A DNA stretch of 64,000 nt from a virus. Position numbers and translations under genes: made by a program. Positions 16,167-25,773 of this stretch are shown here, in pieces; positions within the stretch are counted from its first letter, which is position 1, and the number at the start of each line of letters is the position of its first letter. The stretch spans positions 91,531 through 155,530 of IMG/VR virus record IMGVR_UViG_3300008266_000014. One strand, written 5' to 3'. A model generated the notes under the pieces. That model saw only the letters and a program-made list of their open reading frames with translations, was not told the origin of the DNA and made no database searches.

Positions 16167-18083
16167 ATGAAGAATCTCTACGAATCAATCAAACAAGTTA
16201 TCTCTGAGAAAACTCTTACACCTTTTCAGCAAGAGTTTGCAAAGCAGATGAAGGAGAAGGGTGCTGGTAAGACCTTTACATGGCAAGATCCTAAGACAGG
16301 AAAGAGCACAGAAATCCTTTTGAAGTATAAAGAGGAACCAAAGCCTCAGGCTGCAGTTAAGCCAGAAGCAAAAAAAGAACCACCTAAGGTAGAGCCAGCA
16401 AAACCAGAAGTCAAAAAGCCAGAGCCAGAGGCTGGTGTTGATAAGAAGAAAAGCGATGAGCTGTTTGCCGACATCAGAAAAGATGCGCAAGGTAAGTCAC
16501 CAGAAGAGGTTCGTGCTGCTGCTCAGAAGGCATTAAAAGACACAGAAGCTGATCTTGCCAAGAAGGAAGGTCCAAAGCCAGCCGAACCAATTAAGACAGA
16601 ACCACAGTCTGCAGAGATGGAAATCAAAACTGTAGACATGATTAAAGACAAAGAAAAGAATTCTAAAAAAACTAACGAGGAAATTAAAATGTCAATAAAC
16701 AAGAAATTTAATGTTTCTGACGCTCTTTACAGCTCTGTCATGGAAGTTATGGCAAAGTCTTCTGGGGGCACAGTCCCAAAGAACGAAAAACAGAAGCAAC
16801 TTGCTGCAAAGCATGGAGATCCAAATGTCATTACTCACGGTGATGTGTTGAAAGCACGTGGCGTAAAGATGAAGGAAGAGACTGAACAAGTTGATGAACT
16901 GAGCACAAAGACTCTTTCTTCTTACGTCAAAAAACGTGGTGCCCAATTAAGAGGTGGGTATGAGGACTCGGAGAAAGTTAAAGGTATTAATGCTGCTCTT
17001 AGAAAGATTAAACAAAATTCAGTTAAAGAAGATATCGAGCAGGTTGATGAACTCTCGCGTGGCAAGTTAGTTGGATACATTGAGAAAGCATCAAAGACCA
17101 AGGGTTCAGAAGCAATTGCACGGGTTGCTGGTATCAAGAAAGCAGCTCAGAAGTTGAAAGACATCAAGAAGCAGTCGATGCAGTCTGAGGATGTTGAGCA
17201 GGTCGATGAGATTAGTAAAGGTACTCTAGGATCATACATTTCTAAATCTGCAGACAAGGCTCGTGAACATGGTTTTTATGGTGGTGTTGCCTTCACTAAA
17301 GGAAAGCTGGGTCAAAGCGATTATCATGCAAAAAAAGAGTTGAAACGTACCACAGGAATCAACAAAGCATTAGGTCGTCTAACAAAAGAAGAAGCTCTTG
17401 ATGAAGCCAAGAAACTAATTTCTAAGCACGGTGAAGATCAGCCTATCTCTGCTAAGGTCTATAAAGACACAGAGTGGAATGAGTATCAGGTTCATTTCTT
17501 CAAAGATGGTAAGCACATGGGAGAAGGCCCTGTTAGCTATCACGATGACAAAGAAGATGCTCAGAATACAGCAGATCATGCATTGGAAAAGATGAATAAG
17601 TCAAAAACCAATGCAGCCTCGATCGTTGCAGCTGCAAAGAAGCGTTCAGCTGGTGAACATGCAATGGAAGAGAGAATCATCGAAGGTACAATGAGAGGTG
17701 GTAAGTATGTTGATGATGCACCACGTCCAGGAACAAATGAAGTTCCAGTTCCTGACGAGGGGTACAGACCACCAAAGTCTCAACCAAAGAAGCCAGTCAA
17801 ATCTTCTGATACAACAAAGTTGAATGACGTGGAAGAATCAAAGAACATGGACACTCCTGGTAACAGCTACGAGCATCAGTGTGCGATCCATGTAAGAAGT
17901 GAGTCATTTGGTGACGGTCGTACTATTACCACACAACATGCTGATCCAGACGAGTATGGTAACATTGCATGGTACGATGTTATGTTTGAGCACGGAATCG
18001 AGAAGTTTGTTCCAACAAACTCACTTGAGATCCTTGTTTCTGAGTCGCATATGCATTCCAAGCGTAAGAAAAAAGGAATGTAA
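16167..18083 (+). CDS. Large repeat protein with EQVDELS modules, part 1
   Basis: This 638-residue protein begins MKNLYESIKQVISEK, then a Lys/Pro/Glu-rich region (55-140). At least three copies of a module starting EQVDE[LI]S..[TK]L..Y follow, near residues 239, 290 and 344; each runs into a helix such as SYISKSADKA and closes with GINKALGRL-like sequence. The C-terminal part ends VSESHMHSKRKKKGM. Such repeats occur in huge late proteins of T4-like aquatic phages; I infer an internal head or core protein. Confidence 0.6.
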   Translation: MKNLYESIKQVISEKTLTPFQQEFAKQMKEKGAGKTFTWQDPKTGKSTEILLKYKEEPKPQAAVKPEAKKEPPKVEPAKPEVKKPEPEAGVDKKKSDELFADIRKDAQGKSPEEVRAAAQKALKDTEADLAKKEGPKPAEPIKTEPQSAEMEIKTVDMIKDKEKNSKKTNEEIKMSINKKFNVSDALYSSVMEVMAKSSGGTVPKNEKQKQLAAKHGDPNVITHGDVLKARGVKMKEETEQVDELSTKTLSSYVKKRGAQLRGGYEDSEKVKGINAALRKIKQNSVKEDIEQVDELSRGKLVGYIEKASKTKGSEAIARVAGIKKAAQKLKDIKKQSMQSEDVEQVDEISKGTLGSYISKSADKAREHGFYGGVAFTKGKLGQSDYHAKKELKRTTGINKALGRLTKEEALDEAKKLISKHGEDQPISAKVYKDTEWNEYQVHFFKDGKHMGEGPVSYHDDKEDAQNTADHALEKMNKSKTNAASIVAAAKKRSAGEHAMEERIIEGTMRGGKYVDDAPRPGTNEVPVPDEGYRPPKSQPKKPVKSSDTTKLNDVEESKNMDTPGNSYEHQCAIHVRSESFGDGRTITTQHADPDEYGNIAWYDVMFEHGIEKFVPTNSLEILVSESHMHSKRKKKGM

Positions 18084-20674
18084 TGAACGAAGATTTGCGT
18101 AACTGGTTCCGTGAGAAATGGGTTCGTATGGATACCAAAGGCAATATCAAAGGTGATTGTGCAAGAGAGGAAGGTGAAGGTAAACCCAAATGTCTTCCTC
18201 TTGCCAAAGCATCTAGTATGAGTAAAGAGAAACGTGCAGCAGCGGCAAGAAGAAAAAGAAGAGAAGATCCAGTTGCAGACAGACCAGGTAAAGGCGGCAA
18301 GCCAGTCAATGTTGCAACAGAAGAAGCAAGTACATCAGAGCTAATCAAAAAGAGTCATGAGAAACGAGGAGCTCCTGGTACACTGAAAGCAAAGATTAAA
18401 GGTCCAATCACTTTAGAGAAAGTAAGACAACTAAAGAACAGACCGAATGCAACCACACTAGATAAGAAACAAGCTAACTTTTATATCAATATGCACACAG
18501 AAGAATATCTAGAAGAAAAGAATACACCAACCAATCCATCACTATGGAGCAAAGCAAAGTCACTTGCAAAACAAAAGTTTGACGTGTATCCATCTGCATA
18601 TGCAAATGGCTGGGCATCCAAATGGTACAAATCAAAAGGTGGTGGTTGGAAATCCGTACAAGAGGAAAGACCAATGAAGACGTTAAGAGATATTACTGAA
18701 GGCGCAGATGAAGATCGTCCTTTCGAAATAGTTCATAAGAGTGGTAAAAGTATTGGACGATATAAAACCCTTAAAACTGCTCGTATGGTAGCAGATAAAA
18801 AAGATCTAGAATATGGAGCAATTGCTCATTCAGTAAGGAGAGTAAAACAAGATGATCAAAAGACTACTTCAGAAGGTGTTGTAGTTATGTCTGACTATAA
18901 ACTAGACAAAAAAGGTCGTAAATACAAAGCTCACAGAAAAACAATAAGTCCTACGGCAATGGATGTCGCAAAAGGAATGAGGAAAGGTCCTCAATCAGAG
19001 CTTGGTGAGGCAGTCAACCCTTATCAAATTCAAGAAGAGGGTGACTATCCTCATGTAGGAACAGGTACAAGCAGAAGTATGCAGATGGCAAGAGATATCG
19101 CTACCAATAAAGCAAGATCATCGATGATGAAAGCAAAATATGGTGATGACGTATCTGGTAAAGAGATTCCTGCATATGATGAAGATAAACTAGATTTGAA
19201 GTCTGATGACAAAGGAAACTATGTTGCTACTGTAAAGATGCGTGAAAAGATTGCTGCTATGAAGGAAAGTATCAATCCATATTACGAGGCTGTGAATATT
19301 CAGGGTCACAATATTAATGATGATGACTGGTATATTGTTCATAACAAAACCAAGAAGATAGTTAGTTCTGTTGGTGGAAAGAGTCATGTTGGAAAGCAAA
19401 TATCATTCAATGCAGGATATTCCGGAAACAAAGCCAAGGTAGATGACGAGCACACTGCATATACAGGAATGAAAGTAAAGAGTGTCATGGCAGAGGAAGT
19501 CGATCAAATTGACGAGGTTGGTAACACACCTGAAGGCAAAAAGACTCTCCAGGCATATATGTCAAGATCAATAACCAATATGATGAAGAATCCAGAAAAA
19601 GGTTCGCAGAGAGAAAGAGGCATGCAAAGGGCAGCAGATCGTCTAGATAAAATTAGACAATCAGAAAGAAGTTCCAAACGTAAAGATACTATTATTAAAA
19701 AAGCTAAAGAAATTGATAATTTGATGTGGCAAAACGAAGAAGCTATTCAAGTTGATGAGATTTCCAAAAAGGCAGCTGCTTCATATATTTCCAAAGCAGC
19801 TAAAGATATTGCATATGATGCAAACTACGTTGGTTTTGTTGCTGGAAAGAAAACAAAAGGACATAATCCAACTGAAGAATCTCCAAGAGAGTTAAAGCGT
19901 CATGCAGGTATTGCAAACGCATTAAAAAGACTTGTGAAGGAAGCAAGGATTGAGCAGGTTGATGAAATTAGCAAAAAGACTGTAAAGAGCTATCTTGAAA
20001 AGACTGTTGATCCTGTCTATGGTATTCCTAAAAGCAAGGAAAAGATTGCTCAAAGAATGCAAGGTATTTCCCGTGCTCATCAAAGAGTTGTAGGAAACAA
20101 ACCTACAAGTGAAGAAGTAGAATTAGATGAGGCTTCTGATTACGCAATTGTAAGCACACACCACTTTCCAGATAAATCAATGGCTGTTAAAGTCAAAGAC
20201 AAAGAATCGGGTAAGGAGTTTCATCATGTAGGTAGCCCTACACACTTGAATAACACACTGAAATCTAGATATAAAATTAACTATAGATTGGTGTGGGATG
20301 AAAGAAATGTCAAACCAGCAAATGAAGAGTTTGAACAAGTAGATGAGATCAGCAAAGCAACTGCCACAAGCTATGTAAGAAAGAAGCTATCTCAGATGGG
20401 TAAGCGTTCTGGTGATGCAACTCCAAAAGACTTTGAAAATCTTGCAAGAGCATATAAGCGTATGGGTGTTAGCGACAAAGCAATGAGAGAGAATGTGAAT
20501 CAGATTGAAGAAGCATCGCTTGTCAAAGTATCTACAAATCCAGATGGATCAAGAACAGCTTCTGTTAAAACTGACACCGGTAAAATTGTAAATCACACAT
20601 TCAGAAAAGCGGCCTCTATCAATAAACTTTTGAAGAGACGATATAATATTTCAGGATCTATTCCAGAAAACTAA
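18083..20674 (+). CDS. Large repeat protein with EQVDEIS modules, part 2
   Basis: The gene starts on the last base of the previous stop. It opens with a conserved phage domain (WVRMDTKGNIKGDC then KCLPLAKASSMSKEKRAA and RRKRRE). A second short domain reads PTNPSLWSKAKSLAKQKFDV and YANGWASKWYKSKGGGW (near 155-195). EQVDEIS-type modules recur near residues 473, 554, 623, 678, 750 and 805. The 863-residue protein shares its repeat with the gene before it. Function unknown; virion core is an inference. Confidence 0.6.
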   Translation: MNEDLRNWFREKWVRMDTKGNIKGDCAREEGEGKPKCLPLAKASSMSKEKRAAAARRKRREDPVADRPGKGGKPVNVATEEASTSELIKKSHEKRGAPGTLKAKIKGPITLEKVRQLKNRPNATTLDKKQANFYINMHTEEYLEEKNTPTNPSLWSKAKSLAKQKFDVYPSAYANGWASKWYKSKGGGWKSVQEERPMKTLRDITEGADEDRPFEIVHKSGKSIGRYKTLKTARMVADKKDLEYGAIAHSVRRVKQDDQKTTSEGVVVMSDYKLDKKGRKYKAHRKTISPTAMDVAKGMRKGPQSELGEAVNPYQIQEEGDYPHVGTGTSRSMQMARDIATNKARSSMMKAKYGDDVSGKEIPAYDEDKLDLKSDDKGNYVATVKMREKIAAMKESINPYYEAVNIQGHNINDDDWYIVHNKTKKIVSSVGGKSHVGKQISFNAGYSGNKAKVDDEHTAYTGMKVKSVMAEEVDQIDEVGNTPEGKKTLQAYMSRSITNMMKNPEKGSQRERGMQRAADRLDKIRQSERSSKRKDTIIKKAKEIDNLMWQNEEAIQVDEISKKAAASYISKAAKDIAYDANYVGFVAGKKTKGHNPTEESPRELKRHAGIANALKRLVKEARIEQVDEISKKTVKSYLEKTVDPVYGIPKSKEKIAQRMQGISRAHQRVVGNKPTSEEVELDEASDYAIVSTHHFPDKSMAVKVKDKESGKEFHHVGSPTHLNNTLKSRYKINYRLVWDERNVKPANEEFEQVDEISKATATSYVRKKLSQMGKRSGDATPKDFENLARAYKRMGVSDKAMRENVNQIEEASLVKVSTNPDGSRTASVKTDTGKIVNHTFRKAASINKLLKRRYNISGSIPEN

Positions 20675-20675
20675 G

Positions 20676-20912
20676 ATGCCAATTATTCTTCAGAGCGATA
20701 TTACCTTTAAAGAACCTCCGCAACCTCAAATTAGAGGAGGTGGTCAGGCTACTTCACTGCAATCACTTAGAGCAAGGTTAGAACCCAAAGTTGAAAAACC
20801 AAATGAGATCAAAAGAGAGTTCAAACCAAAGGTAAGAGACACGAATACCACCCTGATTCAATACAAAGAATCTTCGTTTTTAAACGATATGCTGTCGAAC
20901 AATAAAGAATAA
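20676..20912 (+). CDS. Small late protein, 78 residues
   Basis: MPIILQSDITFKEPPQPQ opens a short, Pro- and Lys-rich protein ending in FLNDMLSNNKE. It begins one base after the repeat protein and closes the late operon. No motif is recognised. Confidence 0.55.
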   Translation: MPIILQSDITFKEPPQPQIRGGGQATSLQSLRARLEPKVEKPNEIKREFKPKVRDTNTTLIQYKESSFLNDMLSNNKE

Positions 20913-20915
20913 ATA
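20908..20915 (+). promoter_or_regulatory. Late-type promoter box AATAAATA
   Basis: The box overlaps the stop of the preceding gene and lies 31 bases before the next start, whose ribosome site is AAGGAGTAAG. It matches the NATAAATA consensus. Confidence 0.55.
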
Positions 20916-20945
20916 ATAAAACAAACCTAGTCAAGGAGTAAGAAA

Positions 20946-21803
20946 ATGCCATTATGGGGAAATCAAGACGCAGCCAGTAACTCAGTTATTTCTGCGCCTG
21001 CTCAATTTAAACAATCACCAAACACTGCAAATAGAGATGCTTTGTACGGTAATACTACACAAGATGCAGTAGTGGCTGGTCAGACAGTTGGTATGTACGC
21101 TGCTGATACCACAGAAATGAGTGTTGGATCAGGTCCAGTAGTTGATGCCGTGATTACTTTTGCTGGTTCTGGATATGGAGCAAATACAACTGTAGCATTC
21201 AGCTCCAATAACACAGGATCAAGTGCTGCTGCTAATGCTCAATCAAATGCTTCTGGTAGAATCACTGCTGTTAATCTAACAAACAATGGTTCTGGATATA
21301 CTACATCACCAATTATCACGATTGCTGCTCCATCAGCTCAAACATTTGCTGGTAACACAACATCTGTTACAGTTGGTAATACAACAAATACTGGTTGGAT
21401 CACACTTGGAACCAACAGAGCATTTTTTGTTAACAACGACATCGTAACATACCTTGTTGCTGCAAGTAATACTGCTATTGGTGGTCTAACAAACAACACC
21501 ACGTATGCTGTGCAAACAATTAACTCAACAGCTATTCAGTTGCTGGTTAGTGTTGGTGGTGCTTCTGTTAACCTCTCTTCTGCTGAAACATCTGCGCAGG
21601 CTGGTCACTCAATTACTGGTGAAACAGCAACTGGTGCAGTTACTGTTGGTGGTGCAAAGAACAGAGGTATCACTCACGCTGGATGGGTAATTAGAACTGA
21701 AGGTACTGGTAACCGTGCAGGACGTGTACAGTATGAAACATTGGTAGCTATGAGCTCCATCACTGGTGATGGATCGGACGACAATCCACTACCTGACGCA
21801 TAA
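20946..21803 (+). CDS. Virion structural protein (Gly/Thr/Asn-rich)
   Basis: This 285-residue protein is rich in Thr, Asn, Gly, Ala and Ser, typical of beta-structured virion proteins. It opens MPLWGNQDAASNS and ends with HAGWVIRTEGTGNRAGRVQY and ETLVAMSSITGDGSDD, segments I associate with conserved surface or decoration proteins of aquatic T4-like phages. FAGSGYGANTTVAF and TNNGSGYTTSP form an internal repeat. It has its own late box. Confidence 0.7.
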   Translation: MPLWGNQDAASNSVISAPAQFKQSPNTANRDALYGNTTQDAVVAGQTVGMYAADTTEMSVGSGPVVDAVITFAGSGYGANTTVAFSSNNTGSSAAANAQSNASGRITAVNLTNNGSGYTTSPIITIAAPSAQTFAGNTTSVTVGNTTNTGWITLGTNRAFFVNNDIVTYLVAASNTAIGGLTNNTTYAVQTINSTAIQLLVSVGGASVNLSSAETSAQAGHSITGETATGAVTVGGAKNRGITHAGWVIRTEGTGNRAGRVQYETLVAMSSITGDGSDDNPLPDA

Positions 21804-22087
21804 TGAGTGATCGTGCTAAAAAGATCACGGAGCTGTCTGCCCTGACAGCTCCGGCTGGTGATGACTTACTCGTTATTGTTGACGATGTTGCTGGAACTGC
21901 AACAACTAAGAAAGTAACTGTTGCTAACCTCTTTGGTAACAGTTCTGCTAATGTTGTGATTTTTAATGCAACACCTGCAAATAGCACGATAACAGTCAAA
22001 AAAGGTACATTGTTATTTGATAACAACTACATATACATTGCAACATCAAACAACAACTTGAAAAGGGTGTCCTTGAGTTCTTTCTAA
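21803..22087 (+). CDS. Small virion-type protein
   Basis: The 94-residue protein reads KITELSALTAPAGDDLLVIV then DDVAGTATTKKVTVANLF, a common strand-rich opening of phage structural and fibre-associated proteins. It overlaps the previous stop by one base. Role inferred from composition and position. Confidence 0.6.
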   Translation: MSDRAKKITELSALTAPAGDDLLVIVDDVAGTATTKKVTVANLFGNSSANVVIFNATPANSTITVKKGTLLFDNNYIYIATSNNNLKRVSLSSF

Positions 22088-22088
22088 T

Positions 22089-22484
22089 ATGCCTATTGAT
22101 GATTTGAATGAAGCTAATGCATTAGTTTATGCAGCAAAACATTATGACAATCCACACTTCTTTGATACCGTAGAGTTCTACGAAGATCTTAGTAGGTTTA
22201 AATATCTGAAGAAGCTTTTTGGAAGATATGAGGAGACAGGCGAGATCAATGAAAGACTGGTACTCAACCACCTCACTGTGATATACAATGTATTTGGTGT
22301 AGAAGCAGCAACAAAGCTGCTGTTCTTAAAAATGGATAATTACGGCTCATATTTGAAGCCGTTTTTATTGCTTCTAAATTATCTACCAGAGGTCATCTTT
22401 GGTGTCCAAGGAAAAAACATAAACACTTCTGATATCATCATGGATCAGAATATAGTAGAGAAGCTGAGAAAAATAAATGAGTGA
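22089..22484 (+). CDS. Conserved T4-like phage protein
   Basis: This 131-residue protein is helical and acidic. The central LVLNHLTVIYNVFGVEAATK and LKPFLLLLNYLPE segments are familiar from T4-like aquatic genomes, near structural genes. Its function is not known to me. It overlaps the next gene by eight bases. Confidence 0.6.
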   Translation: MPIDDLNEANALVYAAKHYDNPHFFDTVEFYEDLSRFKYLKKLFGRYEETGEINERLVLNHLTVIYNVFGVEAATKLLFLKMDNYGSYLKPFLLLLNYLPEVIFGVQGKNINTSDIIMDQNIVEKLRKINE

Positions 22485-23004
22485 TCCAACGATTCCATCG
22501 TACATCAAGAATGTTCCCTCCATGTCACAAAATCCTCTTGTTGATATGTTTCTCACCTACCAGCTCTTAAAAAGAATCAATACACCTTTCGAACAATGGC
22601 CAGCATACAGACTAGGAATCATTGACAAGAAAGGAAAAGTATTAAAGAAAAAGTCTTCATTGAAGACAGACAAAGAAAAGGCAGCATGGGGATATTTTGA
22701 CATTGTTGCTACCAACCTCAAAAAGATTATCGCAAAAGCTCCTGGTGGTTCTTCTCAGGCAGGAACAATGGTTGCGTCCTATCTGCTAATGAAAGAATCG
22801 AGAGACTACAACCTCAACGAAGAGCAAGTATCAAGCCTTTGCGAGAATGTTTTTGGTATTGCGAGTATGAATGCAGGGGATGCTTCTGGTGCTGGAGTAA
22901 CACCTGTAAATAATATTGGGCAGGGAAATGTCAAGCTGTTTGATCCCTTGCTACCTAGAATGAAAAAGATATTGAGAAGAAAGAAACCAAATGTGGATAC
23001 TTAA
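22477..23004 (+). CDS. Conserved T4-like phage protein
   Basis: This 175-residue protein has FLTYQLLKRINTPFEQWPAY and LGIIDKKGKVLKKKSSLKT, a 'LxxPFxxWxAYxxGxID' pattern common in T4-like phages. The C-terminus is Asn/Gly-rich (VTPVNNIGQGNVKLFDP) then basic. Position before the spanins and after structural genes suggests a virion role. Confidence 0.6.
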   Translation: MSDPTIPSYIKNVPSMSQNPLVDMFLTYQLLKRINTPFEQWPAYRLGIIDKKGKVLKKKSSLKTDKEKAAWGYFDIVATNLKKIIAKAPGGSSQAGTMVASYLLMKESRDYNLNEEQVSSLCENVFGIASMNAGDASGAGVTPVNNIGQGNVKLFDPLLPRMKKILRRKKPNVDT

Positions 23005-23422
23005 CTTTTTACCTGACTGGTTTTTTCATGCGTTGTTGGTTCTGGGTGTTGCAGGATACACATCAACATTCCTTTTAAGATTCCTTCCTTCGTTTGTTTA
23101 CGTCTACAAACTTCCAATTCAACTTGTTTCCATTGCGCTGATTGCTGTCAGTGTTTATATGTTTGGTGCCTTTGCAGAAAAGGCTGCATGGGAAGCCAGA
23201 GTAAAAGAAATGGAAGCTAAAGTCAAAATTGCTGAAGAAAAAGCAAAAGAAGAGAATATTAAGATTGTGACCAAGCTCGTCACGAAGACGAAGGTTATTA
23301 GAGAGAAGGCTAAGGAAAGAGTAGCGTACATTGATAGGGAAATTGTGAAATTTGATAATAAGTGTGAGATTCCGAAAGAATTTGTGAAAGTGGTAAATGA
23401 TGCAGTGGAGCCACCAAAATGA
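22991..23422 (+). CDS. i-spanin-like inner-membrane protein
   Basis: This 143-residue protein has two hydrophobic segments in its first 60 residues and a charged, coiled-coil periplasmic part (EARVKEMEAKVKIAEEKAK). The last four bases hold the start of a small lipoprotein. An anchored coiled coil overlapped by a lipoprotein gene is the classic Rz/Rz1 arrangement, which disrupts the outer membrane at lysis. Two rather than one membrane segments is a small departure. Confidence 0.7.
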   Translation: MWILNFLPDWFFHALLVLGVAGYTSTFLLRFLPSFVYVYKLPIQLVSIALIAVSVYMFGAFAEKAAWEARVKEMEAKVKIAEEKAKEENIKIVTKLVTKTKVIREKAKERVAYIDREIVKFDNKCEIPKEFVKVVNDAVEPPK

Positions 23423-23676
23423 AATACTTAATTCCTTTAGTTTTACTATGTGGGTGTTCAACAACAGTTCCAGTTAAGGCAAAGTTCCCTGACGCTCCGG
23501 AACCTCTAATGGAAAAGTGTATACCTTTAATTAAACTTCAAGATGAAGCCAAACTAAGTGATGTCGCTAAGAATATGTCATATAACTATTCACTGTATCA
23601 TGAGTGTTCAGTAAAGGTGGAAGCATGGCAGGAATGGTATACGAGCCAGAAGAAGATCTTTGATGAGGTCAAGTAA
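23419..23676 (+). CDS. o-spanin-like outer-membrane lipoprotein
   Basis: MKYLIPLVLLCGCSTT is a lipoprotein signal with lipobox L-C-G-C, giving a mature lipoprotein of about 70 residues. It overlaps the i-spanin-like gene by four bases. The Pro/Ala-rich start of the mature part is typical of o-spanins. It would pair with the i-spanin across the periplasm. Confidence 0.7.
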   Translation: MKYLIPLVLLCGCSTTVPVKAKFPDAPEPLMEKCIPLIKLQDEAKLSDVAKNMSYNYSLYHECSVKVEAWQEWYTSQKKIFDEVK

Positions 23677-24983
23677 TGGCTCAGTTCAGAACTGATCAAA
23701 ACAAATTAGACTTTTCAAATAACAAAACACGATATGAAGTGTTCATGTTATCTGATAGGTTGACTCCATCTGGTAATCTTACAGATGCATTTGGTCGCCT
23801 AAGAATATCTCAACCCTTCACTCTTTTTGATAGCAGCCACAGATTTGCTGATAATGGACTCTGGTCAACTTCCAATACAGCTGGCGGCACATATGCTTTC
23901 GTCACTAATCAATCAACAATTGATATGACTGTCAATACAACAGCAGATGCTGAAGTAATAAGAGAAACGACTAAAGTATTCTCATACCAGCCTGGTAAGT
24001 CTTTGTTAGTTATGAACACGTTTGCAATGAGTACCCCTAAGGCTAATTTAAGGCAGCGGGTTGGTTATTTTGGTGCACAGAATGGTGTATATTTAGAAAA
24101 CGATGGTACGACGAATTATCTAGTACTTAGAAGTTACACGACAGGGGCGGTTGTTGAGACCCGTGCAGCACAGACAAACTGGAACATCGATAAATTTGAT
24201 GGTACTGGCTATTCAGGTCAAGGATCAGAACAAGCTCATACAACAGGCCTTGATGTTTCAAAAACTAACATTCTTTGGTTTGATATAGAGTGGCTAGGCG
24301 TTGGTGATGTTAGATGTGGTTTCGTGGTTGATGGAAGATTCGTTACTGCCCATGTGTTTCATAACGATAACAGGAACACAATTCCTTATATGACTACAGC
24401 ATCGTTACCTTTGAGATATGAGATAAAGAACACAGGAACTACTGCCAGCTCAAGTACTCTGAAACAAATATGTTCTACTGTAATTTCTGAAGGTGGATAT
24501 GAATTGAGAGGCGCTCAACAAGGTGTAGGAAATGTAGTGACATCACCTGTTGATATTACCACTGCAGGAACATATTACACACTTATTTCTCTCAGATTGA
24601 AATCAGCTCGTCTTGATGCAATAGCAGTTCTGACCGCTATATCTCTTTTAGCTGTTACAAATAACGCTGTGGTGAATTGGCAGATGAGATCTAATGGAAC
24701 AACAACAGGAGGAACCTGGGTTAGTGCAGGTGCTGATTCTTCGGTTGAGTATAAATTAGATGGCGGAACTATTACTGGAGGTCGTATCTTAGCACAAGGA
24801 TACACCACAGCATCAACCCAAAGCTCCATTCCAGTAGATATTCTTAGAGAAGCACTTTTCAAGTTTCAAATGGAAAGAAATGGATTAACTAATACTCCAT
24901 TCGAATTGACATTATGTGCAACCAGTGATGTTAACGGTACGGATGTACATGCAGCATTGGACTGGGAAGAGATAACAAGATAA
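23676..24983 (+). CDS. Virion structural protein
   Basis: This 435-residue, Thr/Asn/Ser-rich protein has no membrane segment. LTDAFGRLRISQPFTLFDSS (residues 37-56) is a conserved opening in a family of phage structural proteins; the rest reads as beta strands with short turns (NILWFDIEWLGVGDVRCGFV). Tail or baseplate-associated is likely but not provable here. It starts on the last base of the spanin stop. Confidence 0.7.
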   Translation: MAQFRTDQNKLDFSNNKTRYEVFMLSDRLTPSGNLTDAFGRLRISQPFTLFDSSHRFADNGLWSTSNTAGGTYAFVTNQSTIDMTVNTTADAEVIRETTKVFSYQPGKSLLVMNTFAMSTPKANLRQRVGYFGAQNGVYLENDGTTNYLVLRSYTTGAVVETRAAQTNWNIDKFDGTGYSGQGSEQAHTTGLDVSKTNILWFDIEWLGVGDVRCGFVVDGRFVTAHVFHNDNRNTIPYMTTASLPLRYEIKNTGTTASSSTLKQICSTVISEGGYELRGAQQGVGNVVTSPVDITTAGTYYTLISLRLKSARLDAIAVLTAISLLAVTNNAVVNWQMRSNGTTTGGTWVSAGADSSVEYKLDGGTITGGRILAQGYTTASTQSSIPVDILREALFKFQMERNGLTNTPFELTLCATSDVNGTDVHAALDWEEITR

Positions 24984-24986
24984 ATA
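24979..24986 (+). promoter_or_regulatory. Late-type promoter box GATAAATA
   Basis: The box spans the stop codon of the structural gene and precedes a 136-base leader ahead of the endolysin. It matches NATAAATA. Confidence 0.5.
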
Positions 24987-25016
24987 TTTTTCTAATACAC
25001 ACCTTAGGACCGTTAA

Positions 25017-25100
25017 TCTTTAAGAGTGTATAGGGAGGCCCCTGCCTACTACATCTGCATTACAATTGCAGAGGACATAAGTGGGGCAACACCAATAACT
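25017..25100 (+). other. Candidate structured leader RNA before the endolysin
   Basis: The leader can form AGGC-CCCT-GCCT (25036-25047), a TCTGCA/TGCAGA hairpin with seven-base loop (25054-25072), and a competing long-range helix GCCCC (25038-25042) with GGGGC (25083-25087). The overlap of the first and third makes a pseudoknot or a switch possible. I do not recognise a known riboswitch class. Confidence 0.4.
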
Positions 25101-25119
25101 ATAATTAAAAAGGTGAAAC

Positions 25120-25773
25120 ATGAAGGTAACGAAACAACAATTGAAAGAATTGCTCCCTAAAAATCCTTACGTGGATTACTGGTATGACACTCTGTTCGGC
25201 CCACAACATGAACTTGGTGGCTCGACCCTTTTGGACGAATACGACATCAACACCCCGAAGCGAGTTGCTGCTTTTATTGCACAGTGCGCGCACGAATCTG
25301 GTGGATTCATGGTTTTGAAAGAGAATCTGAACTACAAAGCTCCTTCTCTTCGTAAACTATTCTCAAAGTACTTTCCTACGGATGCGCTTGCAGAGCAGTA
25401 TGCTTCGAGACCAAACAGACAAGAAGCAATTGCAAATAGAATCTACGCAAGCCGCATGGGCAACGGTGATGAGGCTAGCGGGGATGGGTTTAGATACTGC
25501 GGACGTGGATTAATTCAGCTGACTGGTAAATCTAACTATCAAAACTTTGCAGATAGTCTTGAAATGAGAGTTGAGGATGTTCCAGCCTATCTAGCCACGT
25601 TTGAAGGTGCTGCACAGTCTGCATGCTGGTTCTGGGAAACAAATAAACTAAACAGATTTGCTGATGCAGGAGACATCAAGGGTCTAACAAAGGCGATTAA
25701 CGGTGGTTTCATCGGTCTTGAAGATAGAATCAAGCATTATGAGCATGCACTTCATGTAATAGGAGCTCACTGA
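25120..25773 (+). CDS. GH19 (chitinase-type) endolysin
   Basis: This 217-residue protein is a glycoside hydrolase family 19 lysozyme: IAQCAHESGGFMVLKENLNY contains the catalytic Glu (HESGGF), and YCGRGLIQLTGKSNYQNF is the family signature. SACWFWETNKLN and the C-terminal ITKAINGG-like segment complete the fold. It cleaves peptidoglycan at lysis. No signal peptide is seen, so a holin is needed. It lies directly before lysis-associated membrane proteins. Confidence 0.9.
   Translation: MKVTKQQLKELLPKNPYVDYWYDTLFGPQHELGGSTLLDEYDINTPKRVAAFIAQCAHESGGFMVLKENLNYKAPSLRKLFSKYFPTDALAEQYASRPNRQEAIANRIYASRMGNGDEASGDGFRYCGRGLIQLTGKSNYQNFADSLEMRVEDVPAYLATFEGAAQSACWFWETNKLNRFADAGDIKGLTKAINGGFIGLEDRIKHYEHALHVIGAH

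Noticed and set aside
25031-25096. tRNA-like segment with a 5-bp stem, seven-base loop and CACCA end
   Set aside because: No T-loop TTC motif, no D arm and no acceptor pairing; better described as a structured leader.
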